A DNA stretch of 59,744 nucleotides. Origin: Neisseria perflava (GTDB lineage Bacteria > Pseudomonadota > Gammaproteobacteria > Burkholderiales > Neisseriaceae). Under the pieces are notes generated by a model, which ran no database searches, was not told where the DNA came from, and worked only from the letters and a program-made list of their open reading frames with translations. A program made the position numbers and the translations under genes. This document shows positions 16,091 through 22,773 of the stretch, piece after piece; positions within the stretch are counted from its first letter, which is position 1, and each line of letters starts with the position of its first letter. The stretch spans positions 1 to 59,744 of the forward strand of contig NZ_JALJYC010000018.1 in NCBI RefSeq assembly GCF_024170405.1, read 5' to 3'.

Positions 16091-17446
16091 ATGAAAGCAC
16101 CCGAACTCCTCCTCCCTGCCGGCGGCCTCGAACGCATGCGCGCCGCCTACGATTACGGCGCAGACGCCGTGTATGCCGGCAGCCCGCGCTACTCCCTGCG
16201 CGCGCGCAACAATGAATTTGCCAAGCTCGACGTACTCGAGCAAGGTATCAAAGAAGCGCACGAGCGCAATAAATTGTTCTACCTGACCGTCAATACCCTG
16301 CCGCACAATTCCAAGTTGAAAACCTTTGTATCCGACATGGAACCGCTGATTGCGATGAAACCCGACGCGCTGATTATGGCCGACCCGGGTTTGATTATGA
16401 CCGTGCGTGAAAAATGGCCGGATATGCCTGTCCATTTGTCGGTTCAGGCCAACACCACCAACTATTGGGGCGTAAAATTCTGGGAAAAAATCGGCGTCGA
16501 GCGCATTATCCTGTCGCGTGAATTGAGCATGGACGAAATCGCCGAAATCCGCCAGCAATGCCCGGATATCGAATTGGAAGTGTTTATCCACGGCGCATTG
16601 TGTATCGCCTACTCAGGCCGTTGCCTGCTCTCAGGCTATTTCAACCACCGCGATCCGAACCAAGGTACCTGCACCAACTCCTGCCGCTGGGATTATAAAG
16701 TCCATGACGCAGAAGAAAGCGACGCAGGCGACGCACAATTATTGCAAGGTTTCAACTTTGAAAAAGCGCAGGAAGAAGCCAATCAAAACTTTGAGGGTAT
16801 TAACGGCCAGCAGCGCCATCCTGCCGCCAATAAAGTTTTCCTGATTGAAGAGAGCAACCGCCCGGGCGAGTTTATGCCGATTATGGAAGACGAGCACGGC
16901 ACCTACATCATGAATTCCAAAGACCTGCGCGGAATCGAAGTGGTGTCCAAACTCGCCGAAATCGGCGTGGACAGCCTGAAAGTGGAAGGCCGCACCAAAT
17001 CGCTGTATTACGTTGCCCGCGTTGCGCAATCTTACCGCAAAGCGATTGACGATGCCGTGGCCGGACGTCCGTTTGATTACAGCCTGCTCTCCGAGTTGGA
17101 GGGCCTGGCCAACCGTGGCTATACCTCCGGTTTCTTGGAGCGCCACAAAACGCAGGATTATCAAAACTACCTGAGCGGCCATTCCACTGCCAAACAAAGC
17201 CAATACGTCGGTCATGTTACCGAAATCGACGCCGACGGCTGGGCAACGGTGGAAGTGAAAAACCGTTTTGCCGTTGGCGATATGCTGGAAATCATCCATC
17301 CGAGCGGTAATGAAACCATCACACTTGCGGCCATGACGCGTAAAGGCGAAGCGGTAGAGGTTGCGCCGGGCAACGGTATTCAGGTAAAAATTCCCAATAT
17401 GCAGGGCAAAGACAAAGCGCTGGTAGCGAGGATTATGAACCCGTAA
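16091..17446 (+). CDS. trhP: tRNA 5-hydroxyuridine-forming U32 peptidase-like protein TrhP (YegQ)
   Basis: TrhP is needed for prephenate-dependent ho5U formation at tRNA position 34. The start at MKAPELLLPAGGLERM is set by the conserved AGGLERMRAAYDYGADAVYAG block; upstream codons to 16034 are DUS-encoded. The U32 signature is clear: EVFIHGALCIAYSGRC, then LSGYF, then the cysteine-bearing GTCTNSCRWDY. SLKVEGRTKSLYYVARV follows. The 451-residue length matches YegQ (about 453) and not the longer RlhA/YdcP. No peptidase activity is implied. It ends at an AT-DUS terminator. Confidence 0.85.
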   Translation: MKAPELLLPAGGLERMRAAYDYGADAVYAGSPRYSLRARNNEFAKLDVLEQGIKEAHERNKLFYLTVNTLPHNSKLKTFVSDMEPLIAMKPDALIMADPGLIMTVREKWPDMPVHLSVQANTTNYWGVKFWEKIGVERIILSRELSMDEIAEIRQQCPDIELEVFIHGALCIAYSGRCLLSGYFNHRDPNQGTCTNSCRWDYKVHDAEESDAGDAQLLQGFNFEKAQEEANQNFEGINGQQRHPAANKVFLIEESNRPGEFMPIMEDEHGTYIMNSKDLRGIEVVSKLAEIGVDSLKVEGRTKSLYYVARVAQSYRKAIDDAVAGRPFDYSLLSELEGLANRGYTSGFLERHKTQDYQNYLSGHSTAKQSQYVGHVTEIDADGWATVEVKNRFAVGDMLEIIHPSGNETITLAAMTRKGEAVEVAPGNGIQVKIPNMQGKDKALVARIMNP

Positions 17447-17456
17447 GCCGTAATAT

Positions 17457-17496
17457 AAAAATGCCGTCTGAAAAATATTTTTCAGACGGCATTTTT
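17457..17496. terminator. AT-DUS terminator between trhP and yidB
   Basis: 19-bp stem AAAAATGCCGTCTGAAAAA and its complement around two bases, followed by T-rich DNA. Works for both convergent genes. Both arms are AT-type. Confidence 0.85.
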
Positions 17497-17551
17497 ATAT
17501 TTTTTTCCTACACGCCTGCTGCGCATAAGAGCAACAAGCAAAGAAGTTTCG

Positions 17552-17995
17552 TTATTTCAAAAAGTTTTTAATCAGCAAAGAAGCCAAATCGTCCAAACCG
17601 AAACCGTCCGCATCGGTAGCCGTACCGTTCGGAGTAGCATTGTCCACCAGATTCGGTAAAACCTGCGCCAGCAAATCGCTTGCCTGCTGACCGTCGATAC
17701 CGAATTTTTCAGCAATCGAGCCGATGGCATTGCTGCCCAAGGCATTTTGCAAATCATTGCCGGATACCGGAGCATTGTTTTGTTCGGTAGAAACCCAGCT
17801 GCCCAAAGCATCGCCCAGACCGCCCTGTTGCAACTGATTGAGCAAATTGCCCAAACCGCCCTGCTGCTGCACCAAATCCATTGCCATATCGACAACAGAA
17901 CCCTGACCCTGCTGGCTGCTGCCATCGGCGGTGCTGGCGTTATTGTTGTTTAAAGCTTGGGCTGCTGCGTTTAATAATGTATCCATTAGTGCCAT
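17552..17995 (-). CDS. YidB family (DUF937) protein
   Basis: A small soluble protein of unknown role. The start is taken at MALMDTLLNAAAQAL (17995); an open frame to 18106 begins within a DUS and lacks similarity. Of about 147 residues, the first third is Asn/Gln/Gly-rich with repeated LVQQQGGLGNLLNQLQQGGLGD turns. The conserved DUF937 core follows: SWVSTGxN-like SWVSTEQNNAPVS, LQNALGSNAIGSIAEKFG and LLAQVLPNLVD. The last residues (DDLASLLIKNFLK) fit the family. It stands alone next to the molybdopterin operon. Confidence 0.8.
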   Translation of the reverse strand: MALMDTLLNAAAQALNNNNASTADGSSQQGQGSVVDMAMDLVQQQGGLGNLLNQLQQGGLGDALGSWVSTEQNNAPVSGNDLQNALGSNAIGSIAEKFGIDGQQASDLLAQVLPNLVDNATPNGTATDADGFGLDDLASLLIKNFLK

Positions 17996-18083
17996 GATAA
18001 TGTCCTTATCCGTAAGTGTGAAAACCGAGAAAGTGTACCAAAAATCAGGACACCGGCGGTATGCTTCGCGTAAAAATAAGAAA

Positions 18084-18129
18084 AGGCCGTCTGAAACGCA
18101 AACCATCGCCCTTGCGTTTCAGACGGCCT
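18084..18129 (-). terminator. Terminator of the moaD-moeA operon
   Basis: 18-bp perfect stem AGGCCGTCTGAAACGCAA and its complement, 23 bases past the moeA stop. Confidence 0.75.
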
Positions 18130-18151
18130 CAAATACTTTTTTGCTTACCGC

Positions 18152-19351
18152 TTAATGAGGTAACAGATAGACATTGACGCCATCGCCTTCGCTGACGGTT
18201 TCCCAAGCCGGTACTTCACACAAAGCGTCTGCCCGCGTACAGGTCGCCAGCATATTGCTGCCCTGATTGGGCAGCAGCTCGGCCACGCTTTCTCCGCACT
18301 CGTTAAAGCCTAATGCCACGCGCAAAAATTCGCGGCGTTTGATGGCTTTTTTGGTACGGAATGCGGCTTTGACACGGATTTTCGGCAAATGCCAATCGTG
18401 TTCCGCCCGCCCTGCCATTTTGCCCAATACCGGCCGCAGCAGCATATTAGAGGTGGCAAATGCGGCAACGGGATTACCCGGCAACACAAAAATTGCGGCA
18501 TTGGCCACCTGCCCCCAAGCAAACGGTTTGCCTGGCTTGATGGCTAAGGTGTGCATGGTCAGCGTACCGGCTTTTTCCACCGCTTGTTTCAGATAGTCTG
18601 CCTCGCCCACCGAGGCACCGCCGCTGGTGACAATCACATCAAACTGCTCCGCCGCCTGCTGCAACGCTGCTTCGGTCTGCGCCAAGTCATCGGGAACAAT
18701 CCCGCCATCGCTGACCGACATACCCTGCGCCTGCAACCAAGCCAGCAACTGATAGCGGTTGGCATCGTAAATCTGGCCGTCAGCCAAGGCCTGACCGGGT
18801 TCGGCCAATTCATTACCGGTAGAAAGCACCAATACTTTCAATGGAGCATAAACGCTCACTTCGGCATAGTCTTGCGAAGCGGCCAAGCCCAAAGCCGCCA
18901 TATCCAATTTGTGGCCTTGCGCCAGCAATATCTGCCCGGCTTCGATTTCTTCTGCCTTCAAGCGCATGTTTTGTCCGGCCTCGATTTCGGCGTTAACCTG
19001 TAAACGCTCGCCGTCAACTTCCGTCTGCTCCTGCATGACCACAGCGGTAGTGTTTTCCGGCAGCGGTGCACCGGTAAAAATGCGTACGGCTTCGCCGACA
19101 TTTAGCGGTGAAGCTGCCGTATCGCCCGCTTGTGTACGGCTGACAATGGTAAATTCGCGCAAACCGCCTTCCGGATCGCAAACGGCGTAGCCGTCCATCG
19201 CGCTGTTGTCAAACAGCGGGCTGGGATAACGCGCCGTCAAAGTTTGCGCCAAAATGCGGTTCGCCGCTTGCGTCAAGGGCAGGATTTCGCTTTTCAGACG
19301 GCATTCGTGGCCGTCAAGCAAGGTTTTTAAGGCAACGTCAAAATCAATCAT
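18152..19351 (-). CDS. moeA: Molybdopterin molybdotransferase MoeA
   Basis: Inserts molybdate into adenylylated molybdopterin. The 399-residue protein shows PLFDNSAMDGYAV, the IFTGAPLP and VVMQEQTE segments, the MPT-binding VTSGGASVGEADYLK, and AIKPGKPFAWG followed by LPGNPVAAF. All domains are present through the C-terminal beta barrel. Its ATG overlaps the mobA stop by four bases (ATGA), so translation is coupled. It is the last gene of moaD-moaE-mobA-moeA. One DUS lies inside it near 19295 (encodes ECRLKSEI). Confidence 0.93.
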   Translation of the reverse strand: MIDFDVALKTLLDGHECRLKSEILPLTQAANRILAQTLTARYPSPLFDNSAMDGYAVCDPEGGLREFTIVSRTQAGDTAASPLNVGEAVRIFTGAPLPENTTAVVMQEQTEVDGERLQVNAEIEAGQNMRLKAEEIEAGQILLAQGHKLDMAALGLAASQDYAEVSVYAPLKVLVLSTGNELAEPGQALADGQIYDANRYQLLAWLQAQGMSVSDGGIVPDDLAQTEAALQQAAEQFDVIVTSGGASVGEADYLKQAVEKAGTLTMHTLAIKPGKPFAWGQVANAAIFVLPGNPVAAFATSNMLLRPVLGKMAGRAEHDWHLPKIRVKAAFRTKKAIKRREFLRVALGFNECGESVAELLPNQGSNMLATCTRADALCEVPAWETVSEGDGVNVYLLPH

Positions 19352-19941
19352 ATTCTTTCCTCTTGTTGTATTTCCAAATCTTCTGATGTGTTGTAATTAG
19401 CAAAATCAGCATCTGAATCAAAATTTACCGCACGCGCGCGCTGCTGTTGCAGCCAGCCGCGTATGGTGCGCATGCCCGCATACAGATAAGGCACGGCGCT
19501 CTGCAAAATCTGCGGTCGGATAAACATCACGCCGTAATGCTGGCGCACCGGCGTTTCCACATAAAAAGCATTGCATAAAGGTGTGCGCTTGGCGACTGCA
19601 AGAAACCGCGCCACCAAGTCTTGCGGCAGTCTCGGCATGTCGCAAGCCACAATCAGCAGCCAATCGGCCGCCGCCAGCTGCAAATCATTGGCGGCGGTGC
19701 ATAAAGCCGCCAGCGGCCCCAGCTGCTGCCATTGGCGGGCATCGGAAAATACATGCGCACTGCGGCGGGCATATTCTTCCAAATTCCGGTTGGCGCTGAT
19801 GGCAATATGCCCAACTTGCGGCTGAATCCGCGCAATCACATGGTCAATTAAGGCTTTGCCCTGCCACAGCGCCAATCCTTTGTCTGCACCGCCCATCCTG
19901 CGCCCCTGCCCGCCGGCCAAAACCAATGCATAGATTTTCAT
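19348..19941 (-). CDS. mobA: Molybdenum cofactor guanylyltransferase
   Basis: Attaches GMP to molybdopterin to make the bis-MGD cofactor used by nitrate, formate and DMSO-type reductases. The start is MKIYALVLAGGQGRRMGG (19941), which puts LAGGQGRRMGGADKGL, the nucleotide-binding loop, at the N-terminus. Its ATG overlaps the moaE TGA (ATGA). The metal-site aspartate is in LLIVACDMPRLPQDLV. About 197 residues, normal for MobA. A bis-MGD maturation gene implies a DMSO-reductase-type enzyme elsewhere in this genome. Confidence 0.92.
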   Translation of the reverse strand: MKIYALVLAGGQGRRMGGADKGLALWQGKALIDHVIARIQPQVGHIAISANRNLEEYARRSAHVFSDARQWQQLGPLAALCTAANDLQLAAADWLLIVACDMPRLPQDLVARFLAVAKRTPLCNAFYVETPVRQHYGVMFIRPQILQSAVPYLYAGMRTIRGWLQQQRARAVNFDSDADFANYNTSEDLEIQQEERI

Positions 19942-20405
19942 GGTGATTTTTCCCATTGTTGCGCTGCGGCCTGGTCGCTTTGTTTGGCCTCAACCCAGCG
20001 CTCAAGGCCGTCTGAAAAAATCTCTTTTTTCCAAAACGGCGCTTCGGTTTTCAAATAATCCATCACAAACTCGGCAGCGGCAAACGCGGCTTTACGGTGT
20101 TGCGAAGCCGTCAGCACCAATACGATTTGCTCGGCCGCATGCAAATGGCCGACACGGTGTATCACGGTACACGCCGTTACCGGCCAGCGCTCGGCGGCCG
20201 TCTGAATGATACGGGCAATTTCGTTTTCGGTAACCTCGGGATAATGTTCCAAAAACAAACTGCGCAACGGCGTATCCGTATCCCGGTCGCGCACCAGCCC
20301 GACAAAACCGACCACCGCGCCGATATTTTCGCCTTGCGACAATAAAGCGTCATATTCTTGTTGCAGATTAAAATCTTGGGTTTGGATTCGGATAGTGGTC
20401 TGCAT
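19938..20405 (-). CDS. moaE: Molybdopterin synthase large subunit
   Basis: MoaE forms the heterotetramer with MoaD and transfers sulfur to precursor Z (cPMP). The 155-residue protein has AVVGFVGLVRD near the N-terminus, LFLEHYPEVTE, VIHRVGHLHAAEQIVLV and the C-terminal KTEAPFWKKE active-site lysine motif. One DUS near 20005 encodes FSDGLERW. It begins one base after the moaD stop. Confidence 0.95.
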   Translation of the reverse strand: MQTTIRIQTQDFNLQQEYDALLSQGENIGAVVGFVGLVRDRDTDTPLRSLFLEHYPEVTENEIARIIQTAAERWPVTACTVIHRVGHLHAAEQIVLVLTASQHRKAAFAAAEFVMDYLKTEAPFWKKEIFSDGLERWVEAKQSDQAAAQQWEKSP

Positions 20406-20406
20406 A

Positions 20407-20658
20407 TCAGCCTCCTGTTACCGGCGGCAGCAAACCGACCTCGGCACCATCCGGAATTTCCGTCTCCCAGCCGCAGATTTTTTTATCCACCACCAACCGG
20501 AAAATTTTATCTTCCGCCAATGCCTGCGCCCAATCGTCGCCACGCGCCTGCAACAATGCAAGCAAATCGCGCCCGCTGCCGCCGCTCCATGCGATTTGCT
20601 CGCGATCGGCACGAAGTTTTTGTTTTAAAACACCAAAATATAAAAGAGTAATCATCAT
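20407..20658 (-). CDS. moaD: Molybdopterin synthase small subunit (sulfur carrier)
   Basis: A ubiquitin-like sulfur carrier ending in the essential diglycine (PPVTGG), which becomes a thiocarboxylate. Of 83 residues, MITLLYFGVLKQKL forms the first strands and PDGAEVGLLPPVTGG the C-terminus. Two adjacent ATGs (20658, 20655) are possible starts. It is the first gene of the moa-moe operon; moaA and moaC are not here. The AT-rich stretch upstream (20659-20954) separates it from the divergent narL/narP-type gene. Confidence 0.92.
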   Translation of the reverse strand: MMITLLYFGVLKQKLRADREQIAWSGGSGRDLLALLQARGDDWAQALAEDKIFRLVVDKKICGWETEIPDGAEVGLLPPVTGG

Positions 20659-20954
20659 CTGCCGAATATCGTATAAATGTGTGTATGTAGCAATACCGCG
20701 CTGACTAATACTGATGCTTCGCTATGCACCTTGCTAAAAGTTTCATATAATATGAATTATAAGATAACAGGATTTTACATCAGATTTGAGCCAGCTTAAT
20801 AATTAATTTGCATGATAACCAAGATTATTTTATGAAGTTGTGATTTAACGCAAACAGTGATATTTTTACATAATCTTATACTAAAAACCATACGCCTCTG
20901 ATACAGCTTCATCACTCAGCCGGCCGAAACCTGACCAATACCAAAGAGACTGCC
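20659..20954. promoter_or_regulatory. AT-rich divergent promoter region between moaD and the response regulator
   Basis: 296 bases, markedly AT-rich compared with the flanking genes, without open frames that resemble proteins. It must contain both promoters. I see no convincing FNR or NarL heptamer pair. Confidence 0.5.
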
Positions 20955-21614
20955 ATGACCATCCGAATCGTCTTAATCGACGACCATACCTTATTGCGCG
21001 ACGGCATCAAAGCCTTACTTTCCACCAAACCGGATTTTGAAATCATCGGCGAAGCGGAAAACGGCGCCGACGGCATACAAACAGTCAGCCGCTTACAACC
21101 TGATATCGTCTTATTAGATTTAAATATGCCCGTCATGAATGGTCGGGAGACGCTGTCGCATATCCTAAACGACAACCCTTTGCAGAAAGTGGTTATTCTG
21201 ACTGAATCGGAAGACAGCAACGATTTAACCGCTTGCATGCGCCTTGGTGCTTGCGGCTATCTGCTGAAAAATATCCATAGCGATTTTCTGATCAACAGCA
21301 TCCGCAAAGTCATCTGTGGCAATAATGTATTTTCTCCGGAAATGACCTCCCGCTTGGTGCAATCGCTGATTTCCCCTTCCTCTTCAACTAGTGAACGGGC
21401 GCTCGCTACGCTTACCCCCCGTGAATTGGAAATTCTAGGTTGCTTGGCCGCCGGACACAGCAATAAAATCATCGCCCGCCATTTGGCATTAGCCGAATCT
21501 ACCGTAAAAGTGCATGTGCAAAACATCCTGCGCAAGCTTTGCCTGGCCAGCCGTGTGCAAGCGGCCGTCTATGCCGTACAGCATAAAGTCCCCCAACCGG
21601 AATGGGACGAATAA
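20955..21614 (+). CDS. NarL/NarP-type two-component response regulator
   Basis: A 219-residue regulator with an N-terminal receiver domain and a LuxR/NarL-type HTH. Receiver acidic residues D9-D10 and the phospho-acceptor D55 (VLLDLNMP) are present, with T/S in ILTES and K in YLLKN. The HTH (about 150-210) has LTPRELEILGCLAAGHSNKIIA and STVKVHVQNILRKL. The N-terminus MTIRIVLIDDHTLLRDGI is like NarL/NarP, which respond to nitrate/nitrite via NarQ or NarX. No sensor kinase gene is adjacent, and no nitrate reductase genes are in the window, although the neighbours make molybdopterin. Confidence 0.85.
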   Translation: MTIRIVLIDDHTLLRDGIKALLSTKPDFEIIGEAENGADGIQTVSRLQPDIVLLDLNMPVMNGRETLSHILNDNPLQKVVILTESEDSNDLTACMRLGACGYLLKNIHSDFLINSIRKVICGNNVFSPEMTSRLVQSLISPSSSTSERALATLTPRELEILGCLAAGHSNKIIARHLALAESTVKVHVQNILRKLCLASRVQAAVYAVQHKVPQPEWDE

Positions 21615-21622
21615 ATAAATTG

Positions 21623-21656
21623 AGGCCGTCTGAGATATCATGCTTTCAGACGGCCT
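21623..21656. terminator. Convergent DUS terminator between the response regulator and pflA
   Basis: Inverted DUS pair, 13-bp arms with one mismatch, followed by GGCTTTTTG. Confidence 0.7.
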
Positions 21657-21686
21657 TGGCTTTTTGTTAACGGCTAAAATTATCTG

Positions 21687-22496
21687 TTAGTAGATAATAT
21701 TTTTACCGTAACCTTCTAAGATTTCTTTAATTTTCAAAACGGTTTCTTTGGGTGGCGGCTGCACGCCTTTGAGCTTGTACTCATCGCCGCACAGCTCCCA
21801 TTTGTGCGCACCCAACTCGTGATACGGCAGCAGCTCGACCGTTTCGACATTATCCATGTCGCCGATAAATTCGCCCAGCAAATGCGCGGAACACTCATCA
21901 TCCGTATAACCCGGCACAATCACATAGCGCACACGGGCAGGCTGTTTGCGCTCAGCCAGATATTTGGCAAATTTCAAAGTTTTGGTATTCGGAATACCCA
22001 CCAAGACTTTATGGATTTCGGGGTCAATCTGTTTTAAATCGAGCATAACCAAATTGGTATGATCGAGCAGATCATCCAAAATATCATCGTAATGCAAGGC
22101 ATAGCCATTGGTATCCAAGCAGGTATGGATGTCATGCTCGTGGCAAGCGGTAAACCAGTCGCGCACAAATTCATATTGTAACAAAGGCTCGCCGCCGGTT
22201 GCAGTGACACCGCCGCCGGTTGCTCGCAGATAGTGCCGGTAGGATTTGACTTGTTTCATCACATCGTCAACCGTCATTTCCTGCGCGCTGTCGGTGCGTA
22301 AATCCCAAGTATCGCGGTTGTGACAATACAGGCAGCGCATCAGGCAGCCTTGCAAAAACAAGACATAACGCAAACCCGGGCCGTCCACCGTGCCGCATGA
22401 TTCGATCGAATGCACAATGCCTTTGCCATTGTAATTGCGTTGCCCGCTTGCTTTGGGCTTGATTTCTGTTTCTGGATTGATGGTGTAAGTTTGCAT
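21687..22496 (-). CDS. pflA: Pyruvate formate-lyase activating enzyme
   Basis: A radical-SAM enzyme that makes the glycyl radical on PflB. The CX3CX2C cluster motif is in GCLMRCLYCHNRDTW, preceded by the ESCGTVDGPGLRYV motif typical of PflA. GGEPLL and LDTNGY follow. At 269 residues it has an N-terminal extension of about 20 residues relative to the E. coli enzyme. It follows pflB on the same strand after a 277-bp gap that holds a terminator and a MITE, so it may have its own promoter. Confidence 0.94.
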   Translation of the reverse strand: MQTYTINPETEIKPKASGQRNYNGKGIVHSIESCGTVDGPGLRYVLFLQGCLMRCLYCHNRDTWDLRTDSAQEMTVDDVMKQVKSYRHYLRATGGGVTATGGEPLLQYEFVRDWFTACHEHDIHTCLDTNGYALHYDDILDDLLDHTNLVMLDLKQIDPEIHKVLVGIPNTKTLKFAKYLAERKQPARVRYVIVPGYTDDECSAHLLGEFIGDMDNVETVELLPYHELGAHKWELCGDEYKLKGVQPPPKETVLKIKEILEGYGKNIIY

Positions 22497-22564
22497 AATT
22501 GTTATAAAGAAAAATAAAAGGCCGTCTGAAAAAGCGTAACCCTAACATGGGGATTCAGACAGAT

Positions 22565-22598
22565 AAAAACAATGCCGGATTTAACCGGCATTGTTTTT
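22565..22598 (-). terminator. Intrinsic terminator downstream of pflB
   Basis: 14-bp perfect stem AAAAACAATGCCGG and its complement around six bases. Both strands have T runs. A damaged DUS pair (22519-22559) lies beyond it. Confidence 0.75.
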
Positions 22599-22599
22599 T

Positions 22600-22761
22600 A
22601 GGGTCTTTTGACACTTCATCCGTGAAGCAGATTTTCGAGAGAAAAAGCGCAGATGCAAGGCGGAAAGCGCAGCAAGGTTGAACACCTTGCGAGCATTTCC
22701 AACGCAGCAGGTGCGTTTTTTCTCCGAAAAGATGGCACGCGATGAAATGTCAACAGACCCT
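22600..22761. mobile_element. MITE, family B copy 1 (162 bp)
   Basis: Imperfect terminal inverted repeats starting AGGGTCTTTTGACACTTCATC, with the other end reading GATGAAATGTCAACAGACCCT. The interior CAGCAAGGTTG/ACACCTTGCGAGCATT is shared with copy 2 at 33875-34083. No coding capacity. It ends 12 bases past the pflB stop. No clear target duplication is visible. Confidence 0.75.
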
Positions 22762-22773
22762 CGGATTACCCAA

